NCBI RefSeq assembly: GCF_022009635.1
Contig: NZ_CP091716.1
Span: 325,001-389,000 of the forward strand
Length of the DNA stretch: 64,000 nucleotides
Reading direction: 5' to 3'
Source: Variovorax paradoxus
GTDB lineage: Bacteria > Pseudomonadota > Gammaproteobacteria > Burkholderiales > Burkholderiaceae_C
This document shows positions 24,308 through 34,147 of this stretch, in pieces. Every line of letters starts with the position of its first letter. Position 1 is the stretch's first letter. The notes beneath the pieces were generated by a model. It saw only the letters and a list, made by a program, of their open reading frames with translations. It did no database searches and was not told the origin of the DNA. The position numbers and the translations under genes are program-made.

Positions 24308-25045
24308 ATGACGACGCTCCCGACCGACGCCCCCGCCCACAACGACCGCGCGCTCTTCGTGCTGTCGGTGCTGGCGCAAAGCAAGGCGGCGATGACGGCG
24401 GCAGAACTGGTGCAGGCCACCGGCCTGTCGCAGAGCACGCTGTACCGGCAGATCGCCATGCTGCGGCGCTGGGGCTTCGTGATGGAGTCCGACGGGCGCT
24501 ATTCGCCGGGCCCGGTGAGCGTGCAGCTCGCCAGCGGCTTCGACGGCAACTCCGACCTCGTCATGGCGGCCCGCGCCGACATGCGCGCGCTGGCCCAGCA
24601 GAGCCATGAAAGCGTGGCGCTGGTCACGGCAGTCAACGACCGCGTGGTGTGCCTCGAAATGATCGACAGCGAGCATTCGTTGCGCTGCTCGTTCGACCGG
24701 GGCCGCAGCGTGCCGGCCAGCGACGGTGCCAGCGCCAAGTGCCTGCTGGCCCATTTGCCGCTCGACCAGCGCGATGCCCTGCTCGACGGCCTGGACGAAA
24801 GCCCCGAGCGCCGCGCGGCGCGCGCCGCCGAACTCGATGCGATCCGCCAGGCCGGTCATGCCGTGACCCACGGCGAGGTCGATGCCGGCGTCTGGGGCGC
24901 GAGCGCGCCGGTGCTGGCTTCGGGCCGGCGCCTGCGCGGCGCGATCACGCTCATGGCGCCGCTCACGCGCGTCGAGGGCATGGAAGCTGCATTCGTCCAC
25001 ATGACCGTCGTCACGGCGGCCCGCATCTCGCGCGCCCTGCAGTAG
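24308..25045 (+). CDS. IclR-family transcriptional regulator
   Basis: 245 residues. The N-terminal helix-turn-helix (LFVLSVLAQSKAAMTAAELV, then TGLSQSTLYRQIAMLRRWGFV) and C-terminal effector domain (ASGDFDGN-type start, VGWGASAPV-like GVWGASAPVLASGRRL) fit the family. The ATG at 24308 is preferred over the open frame back to 24239, which would overlap the inverted repeat at 24214-24232. It sits between hutU/oxygenase and the second transporter, so it may control the downstream half of the locus (transporter, hutDIFG) or the oxygenase branch. Confidence 0.86.
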   Translation: MTTLPTDAPAHNDRALFVLSVLAQSKAAMTAAELVQATGLSQSTLYRQIAMLRRWGFVMESDGRYSPGPVSVQLASGFDGNSDLVMAARADMRALAQQSHESVALVTAVNDRVVCLEMIDSEHSLRCSFDRGRSVPASDGASAKCLLAHLPLDQRDALLDGLDESPERRAARAAELDAIRQAGHAVTHGEVDAGVWGASAPVLASGRRLRGAITLMAPLTRVEGMEAAFVHMTVVTAARISRALQ

Positions 25046-25094
25046 CCCGCTGCTGCATTCCTCCATCTTCTTCACACCCACGAAAGCCCTCACC

Positions 25095-25847
25095 ATGAAC
25101 ACCCGCCGCACCCTCGTCGCCGCCGCACTTTCCGGCTTTGCCTTCTTCGGCCTCGCCGGCATGGCGCAAGCCCAGGGCGAGCCGCTGCGCGTTGCCACCG
25201 ACGCCACCTTCCCGCCGATGGAGTTCGTGGAAAACGGCAAGCGCACCGGCTTCGACGTGGAACTGGTCGAGGCCATCGGCAAGACGCTGGGCCGCAAGAT
25301 CGAGTGGATCGACATCGACTTCAAGGGCCTGGTGCCCGGCCTGATTTCGAAGCGCTTCGACATGGCCGTCTCGGGCATCTACATCACCGACGAGCGCAAG
25401 AAGGTCGTCGACTTCACCGTGCCGTATTACGCCGGCGGCCTCGTGGTGATGGTGAAGGACGGCAACACGGCCATCAAGACGCCGGCCGACATCAACGGCA
25501 AGAAGGTCAGCGTGCAGGTGGGCACCAAGTCGGTGAGCTACACCAAGGAGAAATTCCCGCAGGTGCAGCTGATGGAAGTCGAGAAGAACCAGGAGATGTT
25601 CAACCTCGTCGACATCGGCCGCGCCGACGCCGCCGTCACCGGCAAGCCCGCCGCCTACCAGTACGTGCGCACGCGCGGCGGCCTGAAGGTGCTGCCCGAG
25701 CAGATCACCACCGAGGAATACGGCATGGCCATCCGCAAGGACACGCCCGAACTGACCAAGGCGGTGAACGGCGCCATCGAGAAGCTCAAGGCCGACGGCA
25801 CCTACGACCAGATCGTGAAGAAGTGGTTCAGCGCCAACGCCAAGTAA
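25095..25847 (+). CDS. Polar-amino-acid ABC transporter substrate-binding protein
   Basis: 250 residues with a signal peptide ending AQAQG. The mature part EPLRVATDATFPPMEFVENGKRTGFDVELVEAIGK is the classic family-3 (HisJ/GlnH/ArtJ) opening. VSVQVGTKSVSYTKE is the ligand-dependent hinge region. In this setting the likely ligand is histidine or another basic amino acid. The permease follows after 7 bp. Confidence 0.9.
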   Translation: MNTRRTLVAAALSGFAFFGLAGMAQAQGEPLRVATDATFPPMEFVENGKRTGFDVELVEAIGKTLGRKIEWIDIDFKGLVPGLISKRFDMAVSGIYITDERKKVVDFTVPYYAGGLVVMVKDGNTAIKTPADINGKKVSVQVGTKSVSYTKEKFPQVQLMEVEKNQEMFNLVDIGRADAAVTGKPAAYQYVRTRGGLKVLPEQITTEEYGMAIRKDTPELTKAVNGAIEKLKADGTYDQIVKKWFSANAK

Positions 25848-25854
25848 GCAGGTC

Positions 25855-26523
25855 ATGGATCTCGATTTCTCGCCCGTCTGGCAGGGCTGGCCCGACCTGC
25901 TGCGCGGCGCGCTGGTCACGGTGGAGATCACCGCCTGCGCGCTGGCCCTGGGCTGCGTGCTGGGCCTCCTGGTCGGCATCGGCCGGCTGAACCCGAAGCG
26001 GCGCTGGATCTACGGCGCGTGCACCGCCTACGTGGCGGCCATTCGCGGCACGCCGCTGCTGGTGCAGCTGTTCATTCTGTTCTTCGGCCTGCCGCACTTC
26101 GGCATCTTGCTGCCGGCCTTCCTGTGCGGCGTGCTCGGGCTCGGCGTGTATTCGGGCGCGTACGTGTCGGAGATCGTGCGTGGCGCGATCCAGTCGATCG
26201 ACAAGGGCCAGACGATGGCGGCGCAATCGCTGGGCATGACGCCCGGCGTCGCCATGCGCCAGATCGTGCTGCCGCAGGCGGTGGTGCGCATGATTCCGCC
26301 GCTAGGCAACGAGTTCATCGCGCTGATCAAGAACTCGGCGCTGGTGTCTCTCCTGACCATCCACGACGTGATGCACGAAGGACAGAAGATCATCAGCGTG
26401 TCTTACCGGTCGCTGGAGGTGTACCTCGCGATTGCGGTGGTGTACTTCGTGCTCACGGGCACGATGACGCTGATCCTGAGGCACTTCGAGCAGAAGCTGC
26501 GGCAAGGCGGGTTGATGCGATGA
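25855..26523 (+). CDS. Polar-amino-acid ABC transporter permease (HisM/HisQ type)
   Basis: 222 residues with about five membrane segments and the EAA loop (AAQSLGMTPGVAMRQIVLPQAVVRMIPPLGNE), which shows a working contact site for an ATPase. No ATPase gene follows. The stop codon overlaps an ATG (ATGA, 26520) that opens only a 51-codon frame made mostly of a dispersed repeat. The importer must therefore borrow an ATPase encoded elsewhere or be damaged. Confidence 0.9.
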   Translation: MDLDFSPVWQGWPDLLRGALVTVEITACALALGCVLGLLVGIGRLNPKRRWIYGACTAYVAAIRGTPLLVQLFILFFGLPHFGILLPAFLCGVLGLGVYSGAYVSEIVRGAIQSIDKGQTMAAQSLGMTPGVAMRQIVLPQAVVRMIPPLGNEFIALIKNSALVSLLTIHDVMHEGQKIISVSYRSLEVYLAIAVVYFVLTGTMTLILRHFEQKLRQGGLMR

Positions 26524-26540
26524 GCGCGGGTTCCGTATTT

Positions 26541-26661
26541 GCATTTCTCCCTCCCCCGCTGGGGGAGGGCAGGGGTGGGGGCACGACGGCCTCGACCCAG
26601 TCGCAACGCTCGTCGGGCGCGGCCCCCATCTCGGCCTTCCCCCGGAAGGGGAAGGAGCAAG
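26541..26661. repeat. GC-rich dispersed repeat A, copy 1
   Basis: About 120 bp with terminal hairpins (CCCTCCCCC-GCT-GGGGGAGGG at 26549-26568 and CCTTCCCCC-GG-AAGGGGAAGG at 26635-26654). A second copy occurs in inverse orientation at 58938-59040, sharing the block from cgtgcccccaYCCC to gggggARGGAGWAATGC. This copy lies between the permease and hutD. Confidence 0.75.
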
Positions 26662-26671
26662 AGGTGCGGTC

Positions 26672-27244
26672 ATGAGTGGCCCGCAGCGCTTCTCGCGCAC
26701 CTCGCTCCCCGCCATGCCCTGGAAAAACGGCGGCGGCACCACGCAGGAAATCGTCAGCTGGCCGCAGGGCGCGGGGCTCGACAGCTTCGGCTGGCGCGTG
26801 AGCATCGCGACCATCGCGGCGGCCGGGCCGTTCTCGGTGTTCGCGGGCGTGGACCGCAGCATCACGCTGCTGGAAGGCGACGGCGTGCGGCTCTTCACGC
26901 ACGACGGGCGCATCGATCACCGGCTCGACGTACCGCACCAGCCCTTTGCCTTCAGCGGCGACGAGGCCATCGACTGCACGCTGTTCGGTGGTGCGTCGAA
27001 CGACTTCAACGTGATGACGCGCCGCGGTCAGTGGCGTGCCGACGTGCGCGTGCTGGCCAGTGCCGCGGCCATCGAGGCCGCGCCGCACGGCGTGCTGCTG
27101 GCGCTGCGAGGCGCGTGGCGATTGAACGATGAGGCCTGCCGCGAAGGCGAAGGCCTGCGGTGGGCCGACGCGGCACAGGCTTGGCAGGCGATGCCCGAGG
27201 GCGCCGACGCACGGCTGCTCGCGGTTCGCATCCTGCCGGCCTGA
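26672..27244 (+). CDS. hutD: HutD family protein
   Basis: 190 residues, a cupin-fold protein of the HutD/Ves family. The opening SLPAMPWKNGGGTTQEIVSWP is the family signature and the middle segment (VDRSITLLEGDGVRL) is the conserved cupin strand. It has no known catalytic activity and is thought to limit the flux of histidine degradation. The ATG follows repeat A; hutI starts 27 bp later. Confidence 0.92.
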   Translation: MSGPQRFSRTSLPAMPWKNGGGTTQEIVSWPQGAGLDSFGWRVSIATIAAAGPFSVFAGVDRSITLLEGDGVRLFTHDGRIDHRLDVPHQPFAFSGDEAIDCTLFGGASNDFNVMTRRGQWRADVRVLASAAAIEAAPHGVLLALRGAWRLNDEACREGEGLRWADAAQAWQAMPEGADARLLAVRILPA

Positions 27245-27271
27245 CCTGCCAAAGCAACGAGAAGAAAGACG

Positions 27272-28498
27272 ATGAAATCCGCCAACGAATTTCCTTCCGC
27301 CGACGGTCTTTGGACCGGTCTTTGCCTCGCCACCGATGCCGCGGTGGAGGGCGCCATCGTCGTGGCGCAGGGCGCGATCCGCTGGGTCGGCGCGCGCAGT
27401 GCGCTGCCCGCCGAGTTCGCGGGCCTTGCGCCGCACGACGGCGGCGGCGCGCTCGTCACGCCGGGCCTCGTCGATTGCCACACGCACCTCGTCTACGGTG
27501 GCCAGCGCGCCAACGAATTCGCGATGCGGCTTGCGGGCGCGAGCTACGAAGACGTGGCCAAGGCCGGCGGCGGCATCGTCTCGTCGGTGCGCGCCACGCG
27601 CGAGGCCGATGAAGACACGCTGTTCGCGCAGGCCTCGGCCCGGCTGGAGCAACTGCTGGCTGACGGCGTATGCGCCATCGAGATCAAGTCGGGCTACGGC
27701 CTGTCGCTGGAACACGAGCGCAAGCAGCTGCGCGTGGCGCGCCGCCTCGGCGCAGCCTACGGCGTGACCGTGCGCACCACTTTCCTCGGCGCGCACGCGT
27801 TGCCGCCCGAATACGCGGGCCGCAGCAGTGACTACATCGACCTGGTCTGCAACGAGATGCTGCCCGCGCTCGCGGCCGAAGGGCTGGTCGATGCGGTCGA
27901 CGTGTTCTGCGAGCGCATCGCTTTTTCGCTCGCCGAAACCGAGCAGGTCTTCCAGGCCGCGAAGGCGCTGGGCCTGCCGGTGAAGCTGCATGCCGAGCAG
28001 CTCTCGGACATGGGCGGCGCTGCACTCGCCGCACGCTACGGCGCGCTGTCGTGCGACCACATCGAGCACCTGTCGGCCGAGGGCATCGAGGCAATGCGCC
28101 GCTCGGGCACCGTGGCCGTGCTGCTGCCCGGCGCCTACTACACGCTGCGCGACACCCACCTGCCGCCCATCGCCGCGCTGCGCGCCGCGAGCGTGCCGAT
28201 GGCGGTGTCGACCGACCACAACCCCGGCACCTCGCCGGCGCTGAGCCTGCTGCTGATGGTCAACATGGCCTGCACCCTGTTCCGCCTGACGGTGCCCGAG
28301 GCGCTGGACGGCGTCACCGTGCATGCCGCGCGCGCGCTCGGCCTGCAGGACACGCACGGCGCCATCGCGCCCGGCATGCCCGCCAACTTCGTGCTGTGGA
28401 ACGTGCGCGAAGCGGCCGAACTCGCCTACTGGTTCGGACAGCAGCCCGTGCGCACCGTGGTGCGGCAGGGGCGCATCGCCATCGGAGCCAACGCATGA
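27272..28498 (+). CDS. hutI: Imidazolonepropionase
   Basis: Third step: 4-imidazolone-5-propanoate to N-formimidoyl-L-glutamate. 408 residues, amidohydrolase fold. Metal ligands are in [11 protein letters not shown], a further histidine in [12 protein letters not shown], and the conserved aspartate in [11 protein letters not shown]. The stop overlaps the hutF start (ATGA), so translation is coupled. Confidence 0.96.
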   Translation: MKSANEFPSADGLWTGLCLATDAAVEGAIVVAQGAIRWVGARSALPAEFAGLAPHDGGGALVTPGLVDCHTHLVYGGQRANEFAMRLAGASYEDVAKAGGGIVSSVRATREADEDTLFAQASARLEQLLADGVCAIEIKSGYGLSLEHERKQLRVARRLGAAYGVTVRTTFLGAHALPPEYAGRSSDYIDLVCNEMLPALAAEGLVDAVDVFCERIAFSLAETEQVFQAAKALGLPVKLHAEQLSDMGGAALAARYGALSCDHIEHLSAEGIEAMRRSGTVAVLLPGAYYTLRDTHLPPIAALRAASVPMAVSTDHNPGTSPALSLLLMVNMACTLFRLTVPEALDGVTVHAARALGLQDTHGAIAPGMPANFVLWNVREAAELAYWFGQQPVRTVVRQGRIAIGANA

Positions 28499-29877
28499 CA
28501 CACACACTTTTCGCGGCCGACGCGCTGCTGCCCGAAGGCTGGGCCAAGAACGTCCTGCTGACATGGGACGACGTGGGACGGCTGACGCAGGTTCAGTCCG
28601 GCACGCAGCGCCCCGTCGACACGCAGGCCGCCACCGGCCCCGTGGTCCCCGGCATGCCCAACCTGCATTCGCACGCCTTCCAGCGCGCCTTCGCGGGCCT
28701 CACCGAGCACCGCGCCGAGCAGCAGGACAGCTTCTGGAGCTGGCGCACGCTGATGTACCGCTTTGCCGCGCGCCTCGGCCCGCAGCACATGGAAGCCATC
28801 GCGACCTGGCTCTACACCGAGATGCTCGAAGCCGGCTACACCGGCGTGTGCGAGTTCCAGTACGTGCATCACGACGTGGACGGCCGCCCGTATGCCGACG
28901 ACGCCACGCTGAGCCTGGCGCTGCTGCGCGCTGCGAAGAAGGTCGGCATCGGCTTCACGCTGCTGCCCGTGCTCTACCAGACCGGCGGTTTCGGCGACCA
29001 GCCGCCCACCGACGGCCAACGCCGCTTCATCCGCTCGACCGAATCGATGCTGCGCCTGCTCGAAGCGCTCAAGCCCGCGTGCGACGCGCAGGGCGCGCGC
29101 CTGGGCCTGGCGCCGCACTCGCTGCGCGCCGTGCCGCCCGAGAGCCTGCGCGACGCGATCGCGGGGCTCGAGGCCATCGACCGCACCGCACCCATCCACA
29201 TCCACATCGCCGAGCAGACGAAGGAAGTGGACGACTGCGTGGCCTGGAGCGGCCTTCGCCCCGTCGAATGGCTGCTCGACCATGCCCCGGTCGACGCGCG
29301 CTGGTGCCTGGTGCATGCCACGCACATGAACGACGCCGAGTACGAGTACGCGGCGCAGAGCGGCGCGGTCGCGGGCCTGTGCCCGACCACCGAGGCCAAC
29401 CTGGGCGACGGCATCTTCGACTTCGCCAAATGGCGCGGCTACGGCGGCGCATGGGGCGTTGGCTCGGACAGCCACGCCAGCGTCAACGCCGCCGAGGAGC
29501 TGCTGATGCTCGAATACAGCCAGCGGCTGGGCAAGCGGCAGCGCAACGTCGGCGCCAGCGCGGCGCAGCCGCATGTCGCGACCGCGCTCACGCTCGAGGC
29601 GGTGCAGGGCGGCGCGCGGGCTTCCGGCCGCGCGGTCGGCGGCCTGGCCGTGGGGCAGCAGGCCGACTTCGTGGTGCTCGACGCATCGCACCTCGCGCTG
29701 CAGGGGCTGTCCGCGCCCGATATGCTCTCGGCCCACGTCTTCGCGAGCCACCGCACCTCGGCCATCGACGCCGTCTGGGTGGCGGGCGAGGTTCGCGTCG
29801 CGGCCGGCCGCCATGCGCTGCACACCGACGCCGCGGCCGCCTTCGTGGCCGCGCGCACCCAACTTCTCAAGGATTGA
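28495..29877 (+). CDS. hutF: Formimidoylglutamate deiminase
   Basis: 460 residues, amidohydrolase superfamily. It converts formimidoylglutamate to N-formylglutamate and ammonia, the step that defines the five-enzyme pathway. Metal site [15 protein letters not shown], a later histidine in [11 protein letters not shown], and the C-terminal [10 protein letters not shown] aspartate are all present. It is coupled to hutI by a 4-bp overlap and followed by hutG after 11 bp. Confidence 0.95.
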   Translation: MTHTLFAADALLPEGWAKNVLLTWDDVGRLTQVQSGTQRPVDTQAATGPVVPGMPNLHSHAFQRAFAGLTEHRAEQQDSFWSWRTLMYRFAARLGPQHMEAIATWLYTEMLEAGYTGVCEFQYVHHDVDGRPYADDATLSLALLRAAKKVGIGFTLLPVLYQTGGFGDQPPTDGQRRFIRSTESMLRLLEALKPACDAQGARLGLAPHSLRAVPPESLRDAIAGLEAIDRTAPIHIHIAEQTKEVDDCVAWSGLRPVEWLLDHAPVDARWCLVHATHMNDAEYEYAAQSGAVAGLCPTTEANLGDGIFDFAKWRGYGGAWGVGSDSHASVNAAEELLMLEYSQRLGKRQRNVGASAAQPHVATALTLEAVQGGARASGRAVGGLAVGQQADFVVLDASHLALQGLSAPDMLSAHVFASHRTSAIDAVWVAGEVRVAAGRHALHTDAAAAFVAARTQLLKD

Positions 29878-29888
29878 TCGACCCCACC

Positions 29889-30713
29889 ATGGCCTTCACC
29901 ACCACCGAACCGCCATTCCGCTTTCTCCAGGGCACGCGCCCGCTGCTGATCTCGATGCCGCACGTCGGCACGCACGTGCCGCCCGCGCTGGCCGCCCGCT
30001 TCACCGACGAAGCGCGCCACGTGCCGGACACCGACTGGCACCTCGAGCGGCTCTACGACTTCGCCGACGAGCTGGGCGCCTCGGTGCTCGTGGCCACGCA
30101 CTCGCGTTACGTGGTCGACCTGAACCGTCCGCCGGACGGCGCCAGCCTGTACCCGGGCCAGAGCGTCACCGGCCTGTGCCCGGTCGACACTTTCGACGAC
30201 ACGCCGATCTACGCCAACCCCGCCGACCTGCCGGGCGAAGCCGAGATCGCCGAGCGCCGCGACGCCATCTGGCAGCCCTATCACGCCAAGCTGGCCGAAG
30301 AGCTCGCGCGCATCCGCGCGCAGCACGGCGTGGCCGCGCTGTGGGACGCGCACTCGATCCGCTCGGTGCTGCCGCGTTTCTTCGAAGGCAAGCTGCCCGA
30401 CCTGAATCTGGGCACCGGCAAGGGCATCAGCTGCGATCCGGCGCTGGCCCAGACGCTGCTGGGCATCGCCGAAAGCGCCACCGGCTACACGGGCGTGCTC
30501 AACGGCCGCTTCACCGGCGGCTACATCACGCGCAACTACGGCAACCCGGCGCAGAACGTGCACGCGGTGCAGCTGGAGATGACGCAGTCCAGCTACATGC
30601 AGGAAAAGCTGCCCTTCGACTACCTGCCCGAGGTGGCGGCAGGCGTGCAGCCGCATGTGCGGCGGATGATCGAGGCGGTGCTGGCGTTCGTGGAGAGCCG
30701 CCGAAAGGGCTGA
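29889..30713 (+). CDS. hutG: N-formylglutamate deformylase
   Basis: 274 residues. Last step: N-formyl-L-glutamate to glutamate and formate. The FGase family opening [16 protein letters not shown], the VDLNRPPDG segment and WDAHSIRS are typical. With hutH, U, I and F this completes the pathway to glutamate within the window. A GC-rich hairpin follows the stop codon. Confidence 0.95.
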   Translation: MAFTTTEPPFRFLQGTRPLLISMPHVGTHVPPALAARFTDEARHVPDTDWHLERLYDFADELGASVLVATHSRYVVDLNRPPDGASLYPGQSVTGLCPVDTFDDTPIYANPADLPGEAEIAERRDAIWQPYHAKLAEELARIRAQHGVAALWDAHSIRSVLPRFFEGKLPDLNLGTGKGISCDPALAQTLLGIAESATGYTGVLNGRFTGGYITRNYGNPAQNVHAVQLEMTQSSYMQEKLPFDYLPEVAAGVQPHVRRMIEAVLAFVESRRKG

Positions 30714-30714
30714 C

Positions 30715-30731
30715 GCCCGCCAGGGGCGGGC
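30715..30731 (+). terminator. Hairpin after hutG, possible weak terminator
   Basis: GCCCGCC-AGG-GGCGGGC follows the hutG stop codon by one base. The downstream stretch cccgctttct is only weakly T-rich, so termination would be partial. It could also stabilise the transcript end. Confidence 0.4.
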
Positions 30732-30753
30732 CCGCTTTCTACAATCGGAGACT

Positions 30754-31806
30754 ATGAAGCCCGTCATCTATACCCACGGCCAGGCCCTGCCTGGCATCCT
30801 CGCCAAACGCATCGCCATCCTCGACGGCGCCATGGGCACGATGATCCAGCGCTTCAAGCTCACCGAGGAGCAGTACCGCGGCGAGCGATTCAAGGATTTC
30901 GAGCGCGACGTCAAGGGCAACAACGAGCTGCTGTCGCTCACGCGGCCCGACGTGATCCGCGACATCCACGAGGGCTACCTCGCGGCCGGCGCCGACCTCA
31001 TCGAGACCAACACCTTCGGCGCGACCACCATCGCGCAGGAGGACTACAAGATGGCGCACCTGGCACGCGAGATGAACCTCGAATCCGCCAAGCTCGCGCG
31101 CGCGGCCTGCGACAAGTTCAGCACCCCGGACAAGCCACGCTTCGTGGCCGGCGCCCTCGGCCCGACGCCCAAGACGGCGAGCATCAGCCCCGACGTGAAC
31201 GACCCGGGCGCGCGCAACGTCAACTTCGAGGAACTGCGCGCTGCCTACTACGAGCAGACCGAAGCGCTGGTCGAAGGCGGCGCCGACGTGATCCTGGTCG
31301 AGACCATCTTCGACACGCTCAACGCCAAGGCCGCGCTGTTCGCGGTGGACGAATACTTCGACAACAGCGGCAACCGGCTGCCGCTGATCATCAGCGGCAC
31401 GGTGACCGACGCTTCGGGCCGCATCCTGAGCGGCCAGACCGTCACCGCCTTCTGGCACAGCGTGCGCCATGCGCAGCCGCTGGCCATCGGCCTGAACTGC
31501 GCGTTGGGCGCGGCGCTGATGCGCCCGTACATCCAGGAGCTGGCGCGCGTGGCCGGCGACACCTACATCAGCTGCTACCCGAACGCGGGCCTGCCCAACC
31601 CGATGAGCGACACCGGCTTCGACGAGACGCCGGACGTCACCTCGCGCCTGCTGCACGAGTTCGCGGCCGAGGGGCTGGTGAACATCGTGGGCGGCTGCTG
31701 CGGCACCACGCCGGACCACATCGCCGCCATCGGCCAGGCGGTGGCGCCGATGCAGGGCCGCGCGCTGGGCGTCAACAGCGCCGGCTTCTACCGCGAAGCT
31801 GCATAA
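30754..31806 (+). CDS. metH: Methionine synthase, homocysteine-binding (S-methyltransferase) domain as a separate protein
   Basis: 350 residues, equal to the first domain of cobalamin-dependent methionine synthase. The zinc ligands are visible: a cysteine in GLNCALGA and the CC pair in [23 protein letters not shown] near the start and [12 protein letters not shown] are family signatures. The other domains are in the gene at 36334-39105, 4.5 kb away on the same strand, so methionine synthase must assemble from two polypeptides, as in many betaproteobacteria. No riboswitch is seen in front of this piece. Confidence 0.94.
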   Translation: MKPVIYTHGQALPGILAKRIAILDGAMGTMIQRFKLTEEQYRGERFKDFERDVKGNNELLSLTRPDVIRDIHEGYLAAGADLIETNTFGATTIAQEDYKMAHLAREMNLESAKLARAACDKFSTPDKPRFVAGALGPTPKTASISPDVNDPGARNVNFEELRAAYYEQTEALVEGGADVILVETIFDTLNAKAALFAVDEYFDNSGNRLPLIISGTVTDASGRILSGQTVTAFWHSVRHAQPLAIGLNCALGAALMRPYIQELARVAGDTYISCYPNAGLPNPMSDTGFDETPDVTSRLLHEFAAEGLVNIVGGCCGTTPDHIAAIGQAVAPMQGRALGVNSAGFYREAA

Positions 31807-31815
31807 AGAGGCTCG

Positions 31816-31906
31816 CCCCCAGGCTTCGCGCACTTCGTGTCGCTGCGCCTTCCCCCTACCGGGCGCAACACCTGAGGCCCGGCGGAGCCGGTTCCTCGGT
31901 GTTCCT
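31816..31906. repeat. Dispersed repeat B, copy 1
   Basis: About 90 bp starting CCCCCAGGCTTCGCGCAC and ending GGTTCCTCGGTGTTCC, containing two small hairpins. It is clearly homologous to 54036-54126. Both copies follow a stop codon directly (metH part 1 here, livF there), suggesting a spread-out intergenic element used as a 3' end structure. Confidence 0.75.
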
Positions 31907-31973
31907 TGAATCAGGCGTGCGCTGATTGACGGGCTTGGGGCCCCGGCATAGGCTGGGCGCAAGGAGCCTTGCC

Positions 31974-32639
31974 ATGAACTCATTCGCACAACGCTGGGCC
32001 GGCATCGCCGCGGTCGCCTTGGTACTGCCGCTTTCGGCGGCGGCGCAGCAGGCCTTCACGCGCGGCGCCGTGAACCTGCGAGCCGGCCCGTCGGGCGACT
32101 ACCCGCTGGTGGCGCGCCTGGCGCCCGGGCAGCCGCTCGAGGTGGTCGGCTGCACCAGCGGCTACGGCTGGTGCGACGTGGTGCTGCCCGACGGCGGGCG
32201 TGGCTGGGTCTGGGCACGCAACCTCGACTACGCCTACCAGGACCAGCGCGTGCCTCTGGCCACGTATGGCGCGGTGATCGGTGTGCCGATCATCGGCTTC
32301 GCGATCGGCAGTTACTGGGGCAACTACTACCGTAACCGCTCCTGGTACGGCGACCGGCGCTGGTGGGGCGGCGTGCCGCCGCCGCCGGTGGCCGGCTGGC
32401 AACCGCCGCCGCCGATCCGGCCGGGATGGCAGCCGCGCCCCTGGCCGGGTCCGGGTTTCAGGCCGCCGGGGCCGGGCGTGCGTCCGCCGCCTCCGCCCGG
32501 CATCCGGCCGCCGATCGACCCCGGCTTCAGGCCGCCGCGGCCGCATCCGGGCTTCCGGCCCGGTCCGCCACCGGGCATGCCGCATCCCGGCGGCGGCGGT
32601 GGTGGCGGGCATCACGGCGGCGGCGGCCACCGGCCCTGA
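31974..32639 (+). CDS. SH3-domain periplasmic protein with Pro/Gly/His-rich tail
   Basis: 221 residues. A signal peptide (AAVALVLPLSAAAQQ) is followed by a bacterial SH3 domain (about 30-90: GAVNLRAGPSGDYPLVARLA through GGRGWVWARNLD). A hydrophobic patch (ATYGAVIGVPIIGFAIGSYW) comes next. The C-terminal 95 residues are rich in Pro, Arg and Trp and end in a Gly/His stretch that could bind metal. AAGGAG precedes the ATG by 7 nt. Bacterial SH3 domains often bind peptidoglycan; the role here is unknown. Confidence 0.8.
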   Translation: MNSFAQRWAGIAAVALVLPLSAAAQQAFTRGAVNLRAGPSGDYPLVARLAPGQPLEVVGCTSGYGWCDVVLPDGGRGWVWARNLDYAYQDQRVPLATYGAVIGVPIIGFAIGSYWGNYYRNRSWYGDRRWWGGVPPPPVAGWQPPPPIRPGWQPRPWPGPGFRPPGPGVRPPPPPGIRPPIDPGFRPPRPHPGFRPGPPPGMPHPGGGGGGGHHGGGGHRP

Positions 32640-32645
32640 CAGTCG

Positions 32646-33572
32646 TCAGTTGCCGCCGGTCTTGGGCCCGCATTCGCCGGGGGGCCGGCGATCCCGCCCG
32701 ATCAGCGACACGAAGCGCTGCGCTCCCAGGCCGAGCGGGCGCTCGCGTGACCACACCACGTCGACCCACAGGTCGAGCCCGTTGCTGAGGTTCTCGAACG
32801 GAATTTCGACCAACGCCCCCGCCGCCACGTGAGGCCGCGCGAAGTTGCGCTGCAGCCAGCCCCAGCCCAGCCCGGCGGTGATCAGGCTCAGCGCGGCCAG
32901 CGCGTTGTCGGTGCGCCAGATGTGGCGCGCGAACACGAAGCGCGGGTCGCTGGTGGCGAGGTCGCGCCCCGCGACGACGATCTGCCGGGTGTTGGTCAGG
33001 TGGTCCTCTCGCAGCTTGCCGCCGGGGGCGGCGAGCAGCACCGGATGGTTGGGCGCCATCACCGCCACCATGAGGTCGCTGCCGACTTCCTGGAAGCCTT
33101 CGCGGCCGTCGAGGCTGGGGCGTTCGAACACCAGCGCCAGTTGCGCGCGGCCGCTGTGCAGAAGCTCCAGCGCGTCGGCCTGCGGGGCAGCCAGCACTTC
33201 GACCTGCAGCAGCGGGTATTCCTGTGCCAGCGTGGCCAGCGGCCCGCTCCACGGCGCGGCCAGAAGCTCGGGCGCGATGGCCAGCGTGAGCCGGTCTTCC
33301 AGGCCCTGTGTCAGCGCGAGGGCCTGCACCTGCAACTGCTTGAGCTGGGTCGCCAGCATGCGCGCCTGCGGCTCGAGCGAACGCGCCGCGGCGGTCGGCT
33401 GGGGCTCGCGGCCCTTGCGGTCGAACAGCGGCAGGTCGAGTTCGGCCTCGAGGTTGGCGATGGCCATGCTCACGGCCGAGGGCACCCGGTGCAGCGCCCG
33501 CGCCGCCGCCGAAAAGGAGCCGTGGTCGATCACGGCCAGGAAGACGTCGACGTTGTCGCTGGTGAAGGCCAT
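32646..33572 (-). CDS. LysR-family transcriptional regulator, divergent from a PACE efflux gene
   Basis: 308 residues from ATG at 33572. The helix-turn-helix segment is FLAVIDHGSFSAAARALHRVPSAVSMAIANLEAELDLPLF, followed by a LysR substrate domain. It is divergent from the PACE transporter gene with a 125-bp shared AT-rich region. In Acinetobacter the LysR regulator AceR controls the PACE pump gene aceI in the same geometry, so this protein likely controls its neighbour. Confidence 0.88.
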   Translation of the reverse strand: MAFTSDNVDVFLAVIDHGSFSAAARALHRVPSAVSMAIANLEAELDLPLFDRKGREPQPTAAARSLEPQARMLATQLKQLQVQALALTQGLEDRLTLAIAPELLAAPWSGPLATLAQEYPLLQVEVLAAPQADALELLHSGRAQLALVFERPSLDGREGFQEVGSDLMVAVMAPNHPVLLAAPGGKLREDHLTNTRQIVVAGRDLATSDPRFVFARHIWRTDNALAALSLITAGLGWGWLQRNFARPHVAAGALVEIPFENLSNGLDLWVDVVWSRERPLGLGAQRFVSLIGRDRRPPGECGPKTGGN

Positions 33573-33697
33573 GGCTTGCGTTCCCGTAGGTCGATCTATC
33601 AATAAAACTGAAACAAGTTAACTTTTTATATCAGCAAAAGACACATAAAGTCCATCCATCGCTTCATTCATTCATCCAGAACCCAAGAGGAAAAATC
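33573..33697. promoter_or_regulatory. Shared promoter region of the LysR and PACE genes
   Basis: 125-bp divergent intergenic segment, markedly AT-rich against the surrounding DNA (e.g. caataaaactgaaacaag, ttaactttttatatc). Promoters in both directions and a LysR site are expected here. A ribosome-binding AGAGG precedes the PACE start. Confidence 0.55.
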
Positions 33698-34135
33698 ATG
33701 CAGGGGCTTCGCCGTCGTGTTGTCTACATCTCCCTTTACGAAGGGATCGCCATCGTTGCCGCCAGCGCCGGCCTGGCATTGATGACTGACGCCGGGCTGG
33801 GCCACTCCGGCGTGCTGGCGGTGGCTGCGTCGGTCATCGCGGTGCTCTGGAACCTGGCTTTCAACGCCCTGTTCGAGCGCTGGGAATCGCGCCAGGCGGT
33901 TCGCGGGCGCAGCGTGCGCCGCCGCATCGCCCACGCCATCGGCTTCGAAGGCGGGCTGATCGCCTTCCTGGTGCCGATGTTCGCCTGGGGCCTGGGCGTG
34001 TCGCTCTGGCAGGCGCTGGTGATGGACCTGGGCCTGGTGGTGTTCTTCCTGGTCTACACCTTCGTCTTCAACTGGGCTTTCGACCGCGTGTTCGGCCTGC
34101 CGGCCTCGGCCATGGGCGAGGCGCAGCCGGCCTGA
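33698..34135 (+). CDS. PACE-family (AceI-like) multidrug efflux protein
   Basis: 145 residues made of two repeated BTP units, each with two membrane helices. RRVVYISLYEGIAIV starts the first and RRRIAHAIGFEGGLIAFLVP the second, each carrying the conserved glutamate within the helix (YEG and FEG). Family members export chlorhexidine and related biocides and short-chain diamines by proton exchange. Divergent from a LysR gene. Confidence 0.88.
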   Translation: MQGLRRRVVYISLYEGIAIVAASAGLALMTDAGLGHSGVLAVAASVIAVLWNLAFNALFERWESRQAVRGRSVRRRIAHAIGFEGGLIAFLVPMFAWGLGVSLWQALVMDLGLVVFFLVYTFVFNWAFDRVFGLPASAMGEAQPA

Positions 34136-34147
34136 CGGGCCGACGGC

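Noticed and set aside
26541..26661. Repeat A hairpins as an intrinsic terminator or CRISPR-like unit
   Set aside because: No T tract and no regular repeat-spacer array; the second copy lies inside a coding frame.
26520..26675. 51-codon gene coupled to the permease stop
   Set aside because: Nearly all of it is dispersed repeat A, and the predicted peptide is low-complexity. Treated as a relic start rather than a gene.
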